Source: Lethocerus indicus (Eukaryota; Arthropoda; Insecta; Hemiptera; Belostomatidae). From it: a DNA stretch of 64,000 nt. A program made the translations under genes and the position numbers. Under the pieces are notes generated by a model. It had not been told where the DNA came from and did not search any database. It saw only the letters and a program-made list of their open reading frames with translations. This document shows positions 1 to 24,500 of this stretch, one piece after another. The stretch spans positions 31,608,224 through 31,672,223 of the forward strand of contig JACDQD010000003.1 in assembly GCA_019843655.1 (NCBI GenBank), in the 5' to 3' direction. How positions within the stretch are numbered: position 1 is the first letter of the stretch; each line of letters starts with the position of its first letter.

Positions 1-2695
1 AAGGAGGGTGTCCATATTCTGTTGTTCATCATTCGTGCGATTTTGTCTGCTCAACCACTCACCAGCCTTAACTTAGACCTGGCTGTGTTAGCATCTTGTC
101 AGCACTATCAACACATTCGGGAAAAGCGACTGTCAAAACACAGATCTGGGTGTAATTACCTTGTTGTATTGTTGATAAAAATGGCCGCCAGGAGTGTAAT
201 TCCAAGGGCAATTGGCTTACAACTGAACCAGTAAAAAAAAAAGATTGCACATCCAGGGGCGGTTTATATGAAACCACCTACTAAGACAGCCCCCAAAAAT
301 AAAGTAAATATTAAGTAGTGTTGATACTGCTGTTGGTGTTCATCATGTTTGAGCTCATAAGTTAATAACAACAGATGAAAAACATGAGAGACACACACAC
401 AATGCAAAAAAACATTTGCACCGCATTTTTTTTTTAGCAATTTACAATAATAGCATAGGGTTTCAGTATACATAAGCAAATCATCATCGTACATGACTTT
501 CACAAACTTAATGATATACAGCATGTGTGTGTATACATATATATATATGCATGTATATAAATACATACATATATATGCTAGTGGGATACTATAATAAAAC
601 ACATCCACATATACAATAACTGAATATAATTCGATAATCTGTTTTTTTTTATATTCCAATTATTACTACTTTAATTAAATATATACCAAAAAAAGAAAAA
701 ACAAGAAAAAAGAAGAAAGAAAAAACATAAAAACTGATATCAGTTGTTAATGAACTATCCATCTGCAATATACCATTGTGTTGTTCACACTGTTCTAGCT
801 GCTACACAATTAATAGAAAAAACAGGGCGGGAACAACTATATGAATAGAAATACAATATTCTTCTTTTTTTGTTTAAAATCCTCTCTCAGACGAATCTTA
901 GGTATTAATAATTTTTTTATTTTCATTTTCCTTTTTTTTTTCAATAGCTAACAATATTTTGCCCGTCTGCGTCTTTACAAGGTAATCATTGAATTGAATG
1001 AGACAATTGACTGTTAACGTCGAGTTGTCAGAGAACAAAATACATCGGAGTCTGTGGGATTTTATAATCCGTATAGTAAAAAAAAAATAACCAAAAGAAA
1101 AAATTGAATTGCGAGAAATAAGTTCCCAGTGACATAAATTACTAAGTTTTCGTTTGTCGTATGTTGCAGCTGTCTTATTGGAGGCTAAAATTGGGCACTT
1201 TCTACCTCGTATAAGGCACTTGCAATATATAAGGAGGTATCCCTAAAAATACGTTATTTCCACATTTCATAAAAAAGCAGCTTAGTAACTTAAAGAAGAG
1301 GGTGGGGGGAGGACGAAATATATAAAAAACGAACATCGGTTGGGGAGAATTACGATCAATTGCGTACACAACTAAACGAAACACAATATGTAAAAAGCCA
1401 TAATTGAGAAACCGTTCACAATTACAATAACTATCAGAAGACTAACCCTTTTTTTAAATTTTATATTATATACACAAATATTATTTATTCATTTATTAAA
1501 AAACTTACTATGAGATGAAACTGTGTATCGAACAATAACTAGGGTGCCAATTTTTATTCAGGTGTTCGATCCGAACGCGATATCCCAAAAGAAATTAAAA
1601 TGAAAAGAATTATCAATGAAGGAAAAAACTAACATCACCGTCAAAATTGAAACGCACTTTGATTCGGTATAAATAATTATAAATAGGTTATACGATACTT
1701 GTACTCTTAAATGTTTCCCATTCGAGGGGTGGCAAAATGAAAATTACACTTAGCTGCAGTCTGGTCTCGAGTAAACGTTTTTTTTTCTTCCTCAACAATT
1801 ATTATTTAACCATCCTCCAAGAATCTGTTAACGGGCACTAACATAGAAATATTTACACCATACTTAACTCCCAAATTGCAAAAAGTTTTTCATCATAAAA
1901 TTGTATTCATTTTGTATTTTACTCTCTCTCACTCAGTCTCTCTCTCCCAGTAGTAGTGCAAGGAGAGCCACAATTTTTTTTCCTTCATCTTCTTATACGT
2001 ATATTTATATATATATATCTCACTTGTTTCATTACAATTAAATTTTCTCATCTCATCATCGTTAAAAACCCCTTTTTATATAAACGGTATACAGTTAATA
2101 CCTCGCGCACAAAAAAGTAAAATCATCGACAATCATCGTCATCGGATTACTTCGACAGAAAACAGGATTATTATTCTTAATTATTATTTAACTTAAAAAA
2201 TCAGGTACTTCGCTTGTTTCCCTCTCTTCTAATAGGAAGAAAAGAAGAAGTACTTCCCAAAATAAAAAGAAAATAATAAAACAATATAATTATTAATAAT
2301 TAATGAATAGGCTGAGTTGCAATCCGTGCGCGCCATTAATATGGATTCGAATTAATTTCAAGTTAACAACAACCCGGTTCTTCTTCTTCTTCAATTTTTT
2401 TTTTAATCTCTTAAAAATCACAGTGTTAATGCCCTAAACTTAATTTCAAGTTCACGAATTTTTTTCTTCCTCTATTTAATTACGATTCCACATACATCTC
2501 TGTGCGTTGTTTTTCTTTTTTTTTCTGTTATCGTTTTCTCACCGTGCAATAGATGCAGAAAGGCTTCTTTGGAGAGCAAAGCTCAGAAAAAATTTGATTA
2601 GCTGAGAGAGGGTTGAGATTTGAGGGGGTGGGTGGTGGTGACGACGGGACGGGAGGACAGACATGAGGCTGGCCTCCGACCAGTCTGGTTCTCTT
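1..2695. other. Downstream flank and probable 3' UTR of the DDX3 gene
   Basis: No gene is supported here. The DDX3 stop codon lies at 2696-2698 and the gene reads leftward, so part of this stretch is probably its 3' UTR. On the mRNA strand there is a purine-rich (GA)n tract around 1925-1975. Two AATAAA hexamers lie on the minus strand at about 1484-1489 and 1492-1497 (read as tttatt on the plus strand) and are candidate poly(A) signals about 1.2 kb past the stop. Runs of A and T and short ATAC/TA repeats fill the rest. The short open frames at 22-234, 264-659 and 1202-1384 have no recognisable domains or splice context. Confidence 0.5.
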
Positions 2696-14626
<11,931 letters not shown>

Positions 14627-15602
14627 ATTACTATAAATCAGAACTTTGATTTAGAGAGCCTGTCCAAAGCTTAGCTTCAATTAAAATACACAGACAAAGA
14701 GAAAATAATGGAATGATGTAGAACTGGAGACAGAAAGTGCGATTCGATAGGTCGATTATACCGGAAACTTTCGATTAATGTCAACAACCTCCTTGAGAGG
14801 CATCGATGAAAATAAATTCGTATATACTTTATACACACGCGATAAATTGATAATTATAACGTTTCAAAGACGGACGTAATTCGCGTTCCACTCAAATTGA
14901 ACCGAGTCGGGTTCCAATTTTATTTTAACACGGGCGACTAACTCAAAGAAGACACTATTGATCACCGAAATTACGGAATATTATTTCATTGAACATTAGG
15001 CATTCTAGCTTTAAAAATATTAACGCGTTTAATAAATGTTTAATAAAGTAGTTTCGATCGAAATTATTATAGTTTATTTTAGAAATTTTTAAAAATTATT
15101 ATATTAACGATATACTCCGTTACCTACAACATTCATTGAACTAATAAATATGAACGCGATTTTGATAAATATTAATTTGGCAATATTGTAAATTCGATTT
15201 TTTTTCGTTAATACATCGTTATATGCTTGGGGATTAAACTCTGAACTGTAAAGTGGAAATATGGAAAGCTTCAAGTTTCTGTCCAATAGGGAACCTGCAC
15301 TTGTATGGCCGGTAGACTTCTGATGAATTCGGTTAAGGTTATTGTAATTTTTTGAAAATGTATTCTCGATTCATTAACTGATTGAAGAAATTATAACTAA
15401 TTTATTCCGGCGAATCACTTAAAATTAGGTAAGCCAAACAGGTGTCCGTGTTTTAATTAAAAATGTCTCTCAATCTGTATTATTATTAATTCTTACATAA
15501 TTTCCCCATGTTACAGATTTTTAACTTGACCTTTACGCTTTGATTCTTACAGCGTGACTAAATTGCGTTTTGTATCTTTTCCGGGTGCACTTTGTAGGTA
15601 GG
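14627..15602. promoter_or_regulatory. Head-to-head promoter interval between DDX3 and Uggt
   Basis: The DDX3 ATG (minus strand, 14624-14626) and the Uggt ATG (plus strand, 15603-15605) face away from each other across 976 bp. Both promoters must lie here unless an upstream exon is missed. ATCGAT-like words occur near 14745 and 14800. I see no clear TATA box. The shared-promoter role is inferred from geometry only. Confidence 0.6.
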
Positions 15603-18459
15603 ATGAATCTAAAAATTATTATCCTTACGGTTTGTTTTACAATCGACTTTGTGGCGTCGGCCAAAAAGAAGCCAAAAAGTGTCACCACCCTTATTGATGC
15701 CAAATGGGAAGTTTCACCATTGGTGTTGGAAATGGCCGAATATTTGTCCGATGAAAACGCCGCTTCGTTTTGGAAGTTTGTCGATAAGCTGTCCCATCTA
15801 CAGCCTTCTCTGATCGAGGAAAGTAAGTTAGAAAACTGATTTAAAATACTCCGACTTTTCCTCAGACCGTACCAGTTTTGTCATCATCTCTATTATTATT
15901 TTCTAGAAACTGAGAAGGACTATTATGACCGGGCATTGCTGGAAATTGGATCGTTTCTGTCAGAAGCGCAGGTATCGCTTCTCAAGTTCGCTCTCAGTTT
16001 GCACATTTATTCGCCGAGGGTTGAAATGTTTGATCAGATAGCAAAAGAGAGGCATATCGTGTGTCCAACTGCTGTCGATGTTTCCGGCACATTGGTGTGT
16101 AATCTTGATGAATTGGAAGAAACAATAAGAAAGTCCAAGGTGAGTGTATTCTTATAACAAACAGGTATCCTTTGATATGACCAGAAGTTTAAAGTGGGAT
16201 AGTCAACTCCATTGACCTCCAGTACATACATTTAACACATACATTTAATTACACAAGTCATTTATGATTTATTGACATTATTATTCATCCATTTCTTTAC
16301 CTGTTTCAGACTAAACCAGCAAGAAGTATAGAAATTTTACGACAGGACCACAAGTACCCAGGTGCAGATCATGGGCCTGTCGCTGTCCTCTATGCTGAAT
16401 TAGGCACTCCGGATTTTGGTAGTTTCCATAAAACTTTAAAAAGTTTAGCGGAAAAGGGTGAAATCCAGTATGTGATTCGACATTGGGTTAAGGCAAGTTA
16501 TTTAGCATTTTTAGTGCACTAATCTGATCTACCTTAGATATTTTTAACGATGATATTTCTTAGAAATGTTGAATACAAATTGTATAACTCTGTCTACATA
16601 TTCATGCAGCAATTACTTTTATAGATAAATGAACCTTGCTTCCATATCATTATAAATATAAAAAAATAATTGAAAATCGAAATTGAAATACATTTTAAAT
16701 ATTCGTAAAATATAAATATATAATTGAAATATATGTATATATAAATTTTTCCTTGAATTTGTTTAAATGTAAATCACAAAATGGACTATTTATGGGTTAA
16801 TAAATGCATCGTAAATAAACATTAATAATTTAAGAATGCATTAAACACCGAACAATATTAATTCAGAGAAATTTATTAAACTGTCCAAACCTGACTTTTG
16901 GTTTATTGCATTTGATAAAAGTATAAACGAATAAAGGACCACTTATGTTAAGACCATATAGTTGAATAAATTTGAATGTGTCAATTGTTTCAAAAAAGTG
17001 TAATTAATTACTTGCAATGTTTATTGCTACTATTTAATTTTTAATTTTGCAGGAAAGGAAACAAAAGAAATTGAGATTGTCCGGCTACGGTGTTGAACTA
17101 CAGATGAAATCTACAGAGTACAAAGTCCAGGATGATACCAAGGTCGAAGGTGCAGGCCAGGAGGATGCATCAGAAGAGGAAGAAGAAATTGAAGGATTCA
17201 CATTTAGTAAACTCAAGTACGTATCAATTATTAAATTGAATAAAATAAAAACAAAAGATAAAATCTAATCTCTTTGTAAGTGAAGTGCCTTTCGAAAAGA
17301 TGGGAAAATTATTAAAGTATTGTAGCATTTTGGATATTATCAGAGAAAAGCCACAAAAATCAATAGAATTATATAATGCTCAAGCACAATAATTTGTTGA
17401 GAATAATATTTATGACCATATAACATGCAGTTTTAGTTCTTTTTTAAATTTGAATAACAAACTAATCAGCATTGGTTGATATAAGTCTTTGTACACATTT
17501 TGTTTTATTTTATCTCTAAAATAATCTGTGCAATTGATATCTTAGATTAATTAACTGTCTGACTTCTATTCAAATCTTGGATTTACATTGAAAGAATTTT
17601 TGTTAATATACATAAGGTAGCTGTAAGAATTTGTTTTCTTAATTTATCATATATTGGGTATAAAATAAAGAAAATATGATTTTAATGATGTTCTTCAAAA
17701 TAACAGGAAATATTTGTTACCACCTCCTCATATTTCATTCTCTTCATTTTTAATTCTAGACCTTATATTGTAGTTATTATTAAGTAGTCATTTATTTTTT
17801 TTGTAAATTGTAATATAAATAAATATCGCGGCTATTTTAAATTAAATTTGTAATGCGTTCAATTCTTTGCAGACAGTTGTATCCCGATAAGGGCGAAGCA
17901 CTCGATAAACTAAAGCAGGAACTTTTGGAAACGAGCAGTGAACTTGCGCCATTGAAAGTTTGGCAATTTCAGGAGTTGAGCCTGCAGGCCGCCCAGAGAA
18001 TAATGTCCGCACCGAAAGAAGAAGCCTTGAATGTCATGACGCACATAGCTCAAAATTTTCCCACCCAGGTATCGGAAAATAAAAATTCCTTTGTTCAAAT
18101 TTTACACTTCAATCTCTGTTGTGTGCATTTGAAGAAACAAAAAAAATATTTTTGACAAATGAGCAATATAACATTTTTAATTGATTTTTGTCTTAAAAAA
18201 AATTATTTCAGGCGAGGTCCCTGGTTAAAACAATTGTCAGCCCGGAATTGAAGAGCGAGATGAGGCAAAATCAAGACCGGTTTGTTACGACGCTTCATTT
18301 ACAGCCGTCTGATACAGCATTGTTCATCAACGGAATGTTTTTTGATTTTGAAACACAAGACATTTTTACAATATTAGAATATATACGCCAAGAGTTGAGA
18401 GTTATGGAGGGCTTGTACGATATAGGTTTGGACAAATTTCAAATTAATTACTAAATATA

Positions 18460-18526
<67 letters not shown>

Positions 18527-21500
18527 TAATATAATATAAAATTTCCCTTACTCTCTATTTTGCGACATTTATTATTAAGTTACTATTAGATCAAGCAAAA
18601 AAAAATCATTCTGTCAATAGTTTTTTTAAAGTGTGTTATTATCTATTTTTATTAGCAAAATTTAATATAATTTATTGCATGAAAAGTAGTTGAAATTATG
18701 AAGTGTAATGCTTCTGTCAGGAATTCATGAACACATTTCTGGAACACGTTTGGTTATATTAAAATTTTTTCGCATTTATTTTCATTAAAAAACAAGAAAC
18801 GCAAATTCACCAATTAAGATTGTTTCTCTTGTTCGTGTTTAACAGTTTTATCTGTCTTTCTGGTGTAGGTGTTACTGAAAAGAAAGTTTTCAAAGTGTTG
18901 TTGAGCCTGGACCTGAGCAATTCGGGAGGTGATTATGCGTTGGACATTCGCGATTCATCCGTCGTTTGGTTCAACGACATTGAAAACGACAAAGAGTATC
19001 GAAAATGGTCTTCCTCTTTGCTGGACCTACTTCGGCCCACATTTCCCGGAATGCTTCGTTCGGTCAGGAAGAACCTCTATAACTTGGTGAGTCATAAATT
19101 TAATGTCATTAAATTAACTATAAAGTAGATTCTTGTAAAGAATGCTTTAATGAGACTTTATAGTTAGAGCATAAATACCCTTATATTCTTACAACAAGGA
19201 TGAATAAAAATAATCAATATCTTTATTAAATAATAATTATTTATTTTATGAATTTTATAAGTCAACATCTACAGAGTTGGAGATTCTTAATCCGTCATAT
19301 ATCTGTCAAATAAAAATGTGAAAACAAATATATGTTATATTTGTTTATATATACAAACTGTATTACGAATAAATAATACTTAACTGGCCAAATTTGCACT
19401 ATATAAATAACATTAAAAAAATACCGTAATACCAGTTGTACCAGTGTCTAGCTATTTAATTTGCATTTCAATCCCTGAATGACATTGATGTCAATTAACA
19501 CTTATAGGTTATTAACGCTCAACTGAACCCTAACAATAAAAATTAACTAAACCACAAGTGGATAGCAGAATACATTATAAATGGAAGATGATCAGGTTTT
19601 TTGTAATACAGTTATTGCAGCAGCTTACCAATTGTATTTCCCTTAATAGTATGTCATGCATTTTTAAGAATGTTATGAATTAGTGTTTGCGTTGTGTGTT
19701 TTAAAAATTTCTATGTACTGGGTATAAATATCCTCCTCGATTATTACTGCTGATACTGCTTATTTAAACTTTTCTTTTTTTCTTTTGAAGTTGTAAATTG
19801 TTATGCCCGTTTTGTTTTACAGGTTGTTATCGGTGATCCGTCGGATAAAGCCGTTTGGCCGCTAATTAAACTGCTCCAATCATTTCTAGTCCATACTGCG
19901 CCGCTTAGAGTCGGCTTCGTATTCGCTGTGAATGATAAAAAGAATGGTTTCGAAGACAGTGGAGTCGCCATGCTCAACGCTTTCAATTACATATCTGAAA
20001 TAAAAGATACTTCGCAGGCACTGAATTTCATCACGGACGTGAGTGAGATACTCAGAATAATTCTTTTTAAAATTTTAACAACTTTTCATTTCAGTTTCAT
20101 TTATGTGGAATCCCCATACCCGACTCAAAAGAATCTACTTAAACCACAAATTTGGACTTCTAAGGCCATTACTGAAATGGACATCAAAATTTACCTTAAA
20201 TAACAAACTCACAATATACAAAGCCATATTAAAACCGACATGGACATACGGTGTGGAACTATGATGTTCCACCAAGACAACCAACATCGCTTGGACAGTA
20301 GTTAAATCGTGTCTAAAAGTACCATCATTAGGTGGTTTCTTTATCGAGACAAACATGTGAAAAATATACGTGTATCAATTGTACTTGTAACTGTAAACTT
20401 GATTGTGCACAAATAATAAATAAATAAATAAAATTTATATTCATTTTGTATTCTTGTTTTTAAGGTTTACGCCACCGTAACTGATTCGATAACTCCTGAC
20501 GATGTCGTAACTTTGATGAAGACCAAATTTCCTGGTTTCAAGGCCGATGAAGTTTTTGGTTCCGATTCAGACTACAATACAGGTCTTAAGCTGTCGGCTG
20601 AATTCATTGAAAGGTCCGGATTCCGCAATATGCCGCAGGTAACAATCTTTGATTTAAAATTTTTCCACTCACCCAATTGATCATTGTCCTATTTTTGCTC
20701 CATTGCCGAAGTCGATAGCATTCTGTACTGCGCTACTTTTGATGAAGTGTCATATCGGCATAGTCATCTCCAGACAGTTGCAAGAGCAAACTTGGTGAAT
20801 GGAGACAGAAAATCACATATCAATGATCAGCGCATTTTAGACATTCAACCTTTATTAACTTAGATCAGCTGTTACAGCATTTCTGTTAAACTATTCCAGA
20901 CAGTACAAATTATGAATTGACATAATTGTAGATTTTCTGTGTTTCTATCTCCTCTTGCTGGTTTGGTCTTTTGCTAGACCGGTCTCGGCTGCTCTCCATC
21001 CAGTAGCGGTGTTAGTCACTTTTGGCACTTCAGATGTTTTTCGGGCATCCTCACTGCACTGTCACTGTCACTTATACTGTGGTTGTTGTCTATTTGACAT
21101 AGACTTAAACTGATTAACCAAATCTCACCCCCCCCTCAACACAAAGAAGATGAACAATATCCCCCAAAAACACAATAACAAGACACCTATATATACACAC
21201 AACAAACAGAAAACCACCACAGTACAAGTGACAGTGACAGTGCAGTGAGGATGCCCAAAAAACAACCAAAAGTGCCAAAAGTGAGTAACACTGCTACTGA
21301 AACCGGTCTAGCAAAAGACCAAACCAGCGATAGGAGACAGAAGAAACACACAAAATCTACAGTATTTCAACCCCTCGCAGACCAAAAAACAGGTATTATA
21401 AACTAATTGACATCATTGTTGTTTCATTTTTGTCATTTCAACTTTATATAGTGATTGTTCGCAATTTATATAAGGTATTTATAGTAGATATAAATTTTGT

Positions 21501-24500
21501 AGGCCCTGTTGAATGGAGTGCCGCTAGCAGAGAAAACGCTGACTGGGGAAGATTTCGAAGAAGCCGTTCTTGGCGAAATAATGGCGCAGACTCCTTCATT
21601 GCAGAAAGCGATATACAGGGGCGAACTGACTGATCGAGATAACGTCGTCGATTATATAATGTCTCAGCCCAACGTCATGCCTAGGTTTGTTTCAGAAAAA
21701 ATTACTTACTTAAATACCCTAGTATTATTGTTTATACCTATAAGCAGTTTGGCTATAAAACAAAATCAAGAAAGACAAACTAATAATAATTTATTAGATG
21801 TAGTCTATGGATTAGTTTATCTTAAATTAGACTGGTTTCAGTTTCATAGCCAAGTCATGGTTTTATACAATAACCCCTTAATTTTTTGGTTTATATTATT
21901 ATATTTAATGCAAAAATATAATACAATATATATATTATATGTGTGCATGATTGCTCATATGCAATAAACGAGATGTTTTGTTTTATATTTGATTGTATAC
22001 AATATGAAGACATATTCAAAATTAATATATTCAAATGCCTCAGAGTTACCCCTTAGAGAGACACAATTAGAATCTGAGTCTCATTGAGTGAGCATTATTT
22101 TGTGACAACGATTAAACTAGGTTATATATGAAATTCAGTTGCAAACAGTACTCATTTCTCTCTTTCTCCGGTTAGGTTGAACGAACGCGTCCTGTCGACG
22201 AAGAGCAAATTCATCGATCTTGCGACCAGGTCGGATATCACTTTGGAAATTATAAGAGAAAATATATTTTACGCCACAAACAAAATCAATTCGCACAAGG
22301 ATATACACCTTCTGACGAATTGGGTCGTCGCCGACTTGAGCACCGATCTCGGACGAAGTCTCTTGACCAGCGCCATCCAACAAATGGTACTATTTCCATT
22401 TTCAAATTTTCATGTCCCTTTATAACATGAGTGATTCGAGCAGAAAATACACACTTTCTTCAACGTTTTATTGCTTTTTTTTTTACAACTTTTCGCATTT
22501 TCAGGAAAATAGTGGCCAAATAAGAGTGGGTCTGATCGTGAATGAGAACATGGAGAACAGCGTCAGTCATCGCAAGATCAATAAAATGGCCGTTGCCATC
22601 ATGAAAAATTTGCCACCCGAATCAGCGACAGTTATGCTCAAGAAACTTATGAGCAATTATGAGGCGATTGAAAAAAATACTGTCGATTACAAAAACTACC
22701 ACCTGACCGTGAGTACTTTGTCGGATTCTTTTGTGCCTTTCAACTAATCAGAATCGCTATTCATTTTTTTGATTGTTTCTCTTAGAAAACAGTGTCAATT
22801 ATAACATATTTTAAAACCATCCTACTTGCCCTAAACAATACAGGATTTTTGTTTACTGGTTTTCATCCTGTTTTTTATGAACTCATTTTAATTATTTATT
22901 TTAGCCATCGGTGGTACAGAGATGCAAATTTTGATACTAGGTTGAAAGGCTAAGTTTATCAATAAAAATAATATTTAATAATTATCAGGCTTATACTTTA
23001 TTGTTTAAAAAAAAATTTATTGCAATAGCGATGAATTATTTGTTTTTCAATTACAGGCTGAAGACGTCGAAGGCTGTGACGGCATTCTGAAGAAACATTC
23101 GGAGTTTGCCAAAGAAATATTAAATTTTGACGGCGGCGTCAGAGGTGTTCTTAGCAACGGTCGTTTACTCGGTCCATTTGAATCGGACGAGAATTTCACC
23201 GTAGAAGATTTCAGTCTTCTCGAAAGATTCAGCCTGTCGGCGTACGTTGACAAAATTTACAAAGCGATTACAACCAATAGTGAAGGTAACAATAATTAAT
23301 TTAACATACCTTTTTTTGTGCTCTGCGAGGGGTTAGAATACCATAGATTTCGTGTTTTAGTCTCCTCTCGCTGCTTTGGTCTTTTGCTCGACCGGTTTTG
23401 GCTGCTTGCCATCTTCAGTAGCAGTGTTAGTCACTTTTGGAAGTTTGGATGTTTTTTGGGCATCCTCACTGCACTGTTTGTCTGTTTGACATAGACTTAA
23501 ACTGATTAACAAAACCCATCCCCCCCCTCAACACAAAGAAGACAAACAACATCCCCACAAAAACACAGTAACAAGACATGTATACACATGACAAACAGAC
23601 AACCACCACAGTACAAGTGACAGTGCAGTGAGGCTGCCCAAAAAACATCCAAAGTGCCAAAAGTGACTAACACTGCTACTGAAGATGGCAAGCGCCAAAC
23701 CAGTCTAGCAAAAGACCAAACCAGTGACAGGAGACAGAAACACATGAAATCTATGGTAACAATAATTAATTTAAGCTGCTTGTTTAAGATTTTCCGTTTC
23801 CACTATTTCGTTGTAAACTGCCTTTTCCCTTGTCTGTAATATAGTAAGGTATTTACATAAATCCTGTTGGCAATATCCTCCATCAGTAGTCAATAATTTT
23901 AAGCACCTCATTATATTGTCATTGAAAGCAGAATGCCACTCTCAAGACCACATAGATAAGTGGGGACAGAAAGTCAATTTGATATTTATAATAATTAATT
24001 AGACAAATAGTTATAATAAATAATTACACATTTATGTACAACATCTATTTAATGTAGACATAAGTGTGCTATAGTACCATTGGGGCTAAATATGTTATTT
24101 TGGAAAGAAAATTGTACACATTCAAATATTTATATTCAATGGAAAGTACCAGAAAAATATATTAGCTAAGTTTAAAAGTTAACCATCATAATGATCATGG
24201 TTTTGGGGTAGAATGATATTTGGTTTTTTGCCAAAGTCAGTAGCATTTTTGTCATGATAGTTCTGGTAGGACAGACAATTTAAAACATTTTTAAAAATTG
24301 ATCATCTAGAAATTATTATTTTTGTTCTATAAATTCTGTTTATCCAGAGTTTTTGCTATTGGAACTTTGGGGCTGTAGCCATATCACATTTTTTGGCTTT
24401 ATTTTAAACTACATGTGAAATTTATAAAAATGACTATGTTTCATTGGTAAATACAACTGTCTTCGAGCATAAGTTAATAAAAAATTATCACTCAGTTAGT

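Noticed and set aside
264..659. 131-residue minus-strand frame
   Set aside because: Its residues are mostly Tyr/Ile/Leu/Cys from TATA/TGTG-rich DNA; no domain.
15570..15602. N-terminal extension of Uggt before the chosen ATG
   Set aside because: It would need a TTG start and would bury the signal peptide; ATG at 15603 puts the signal sequence first.
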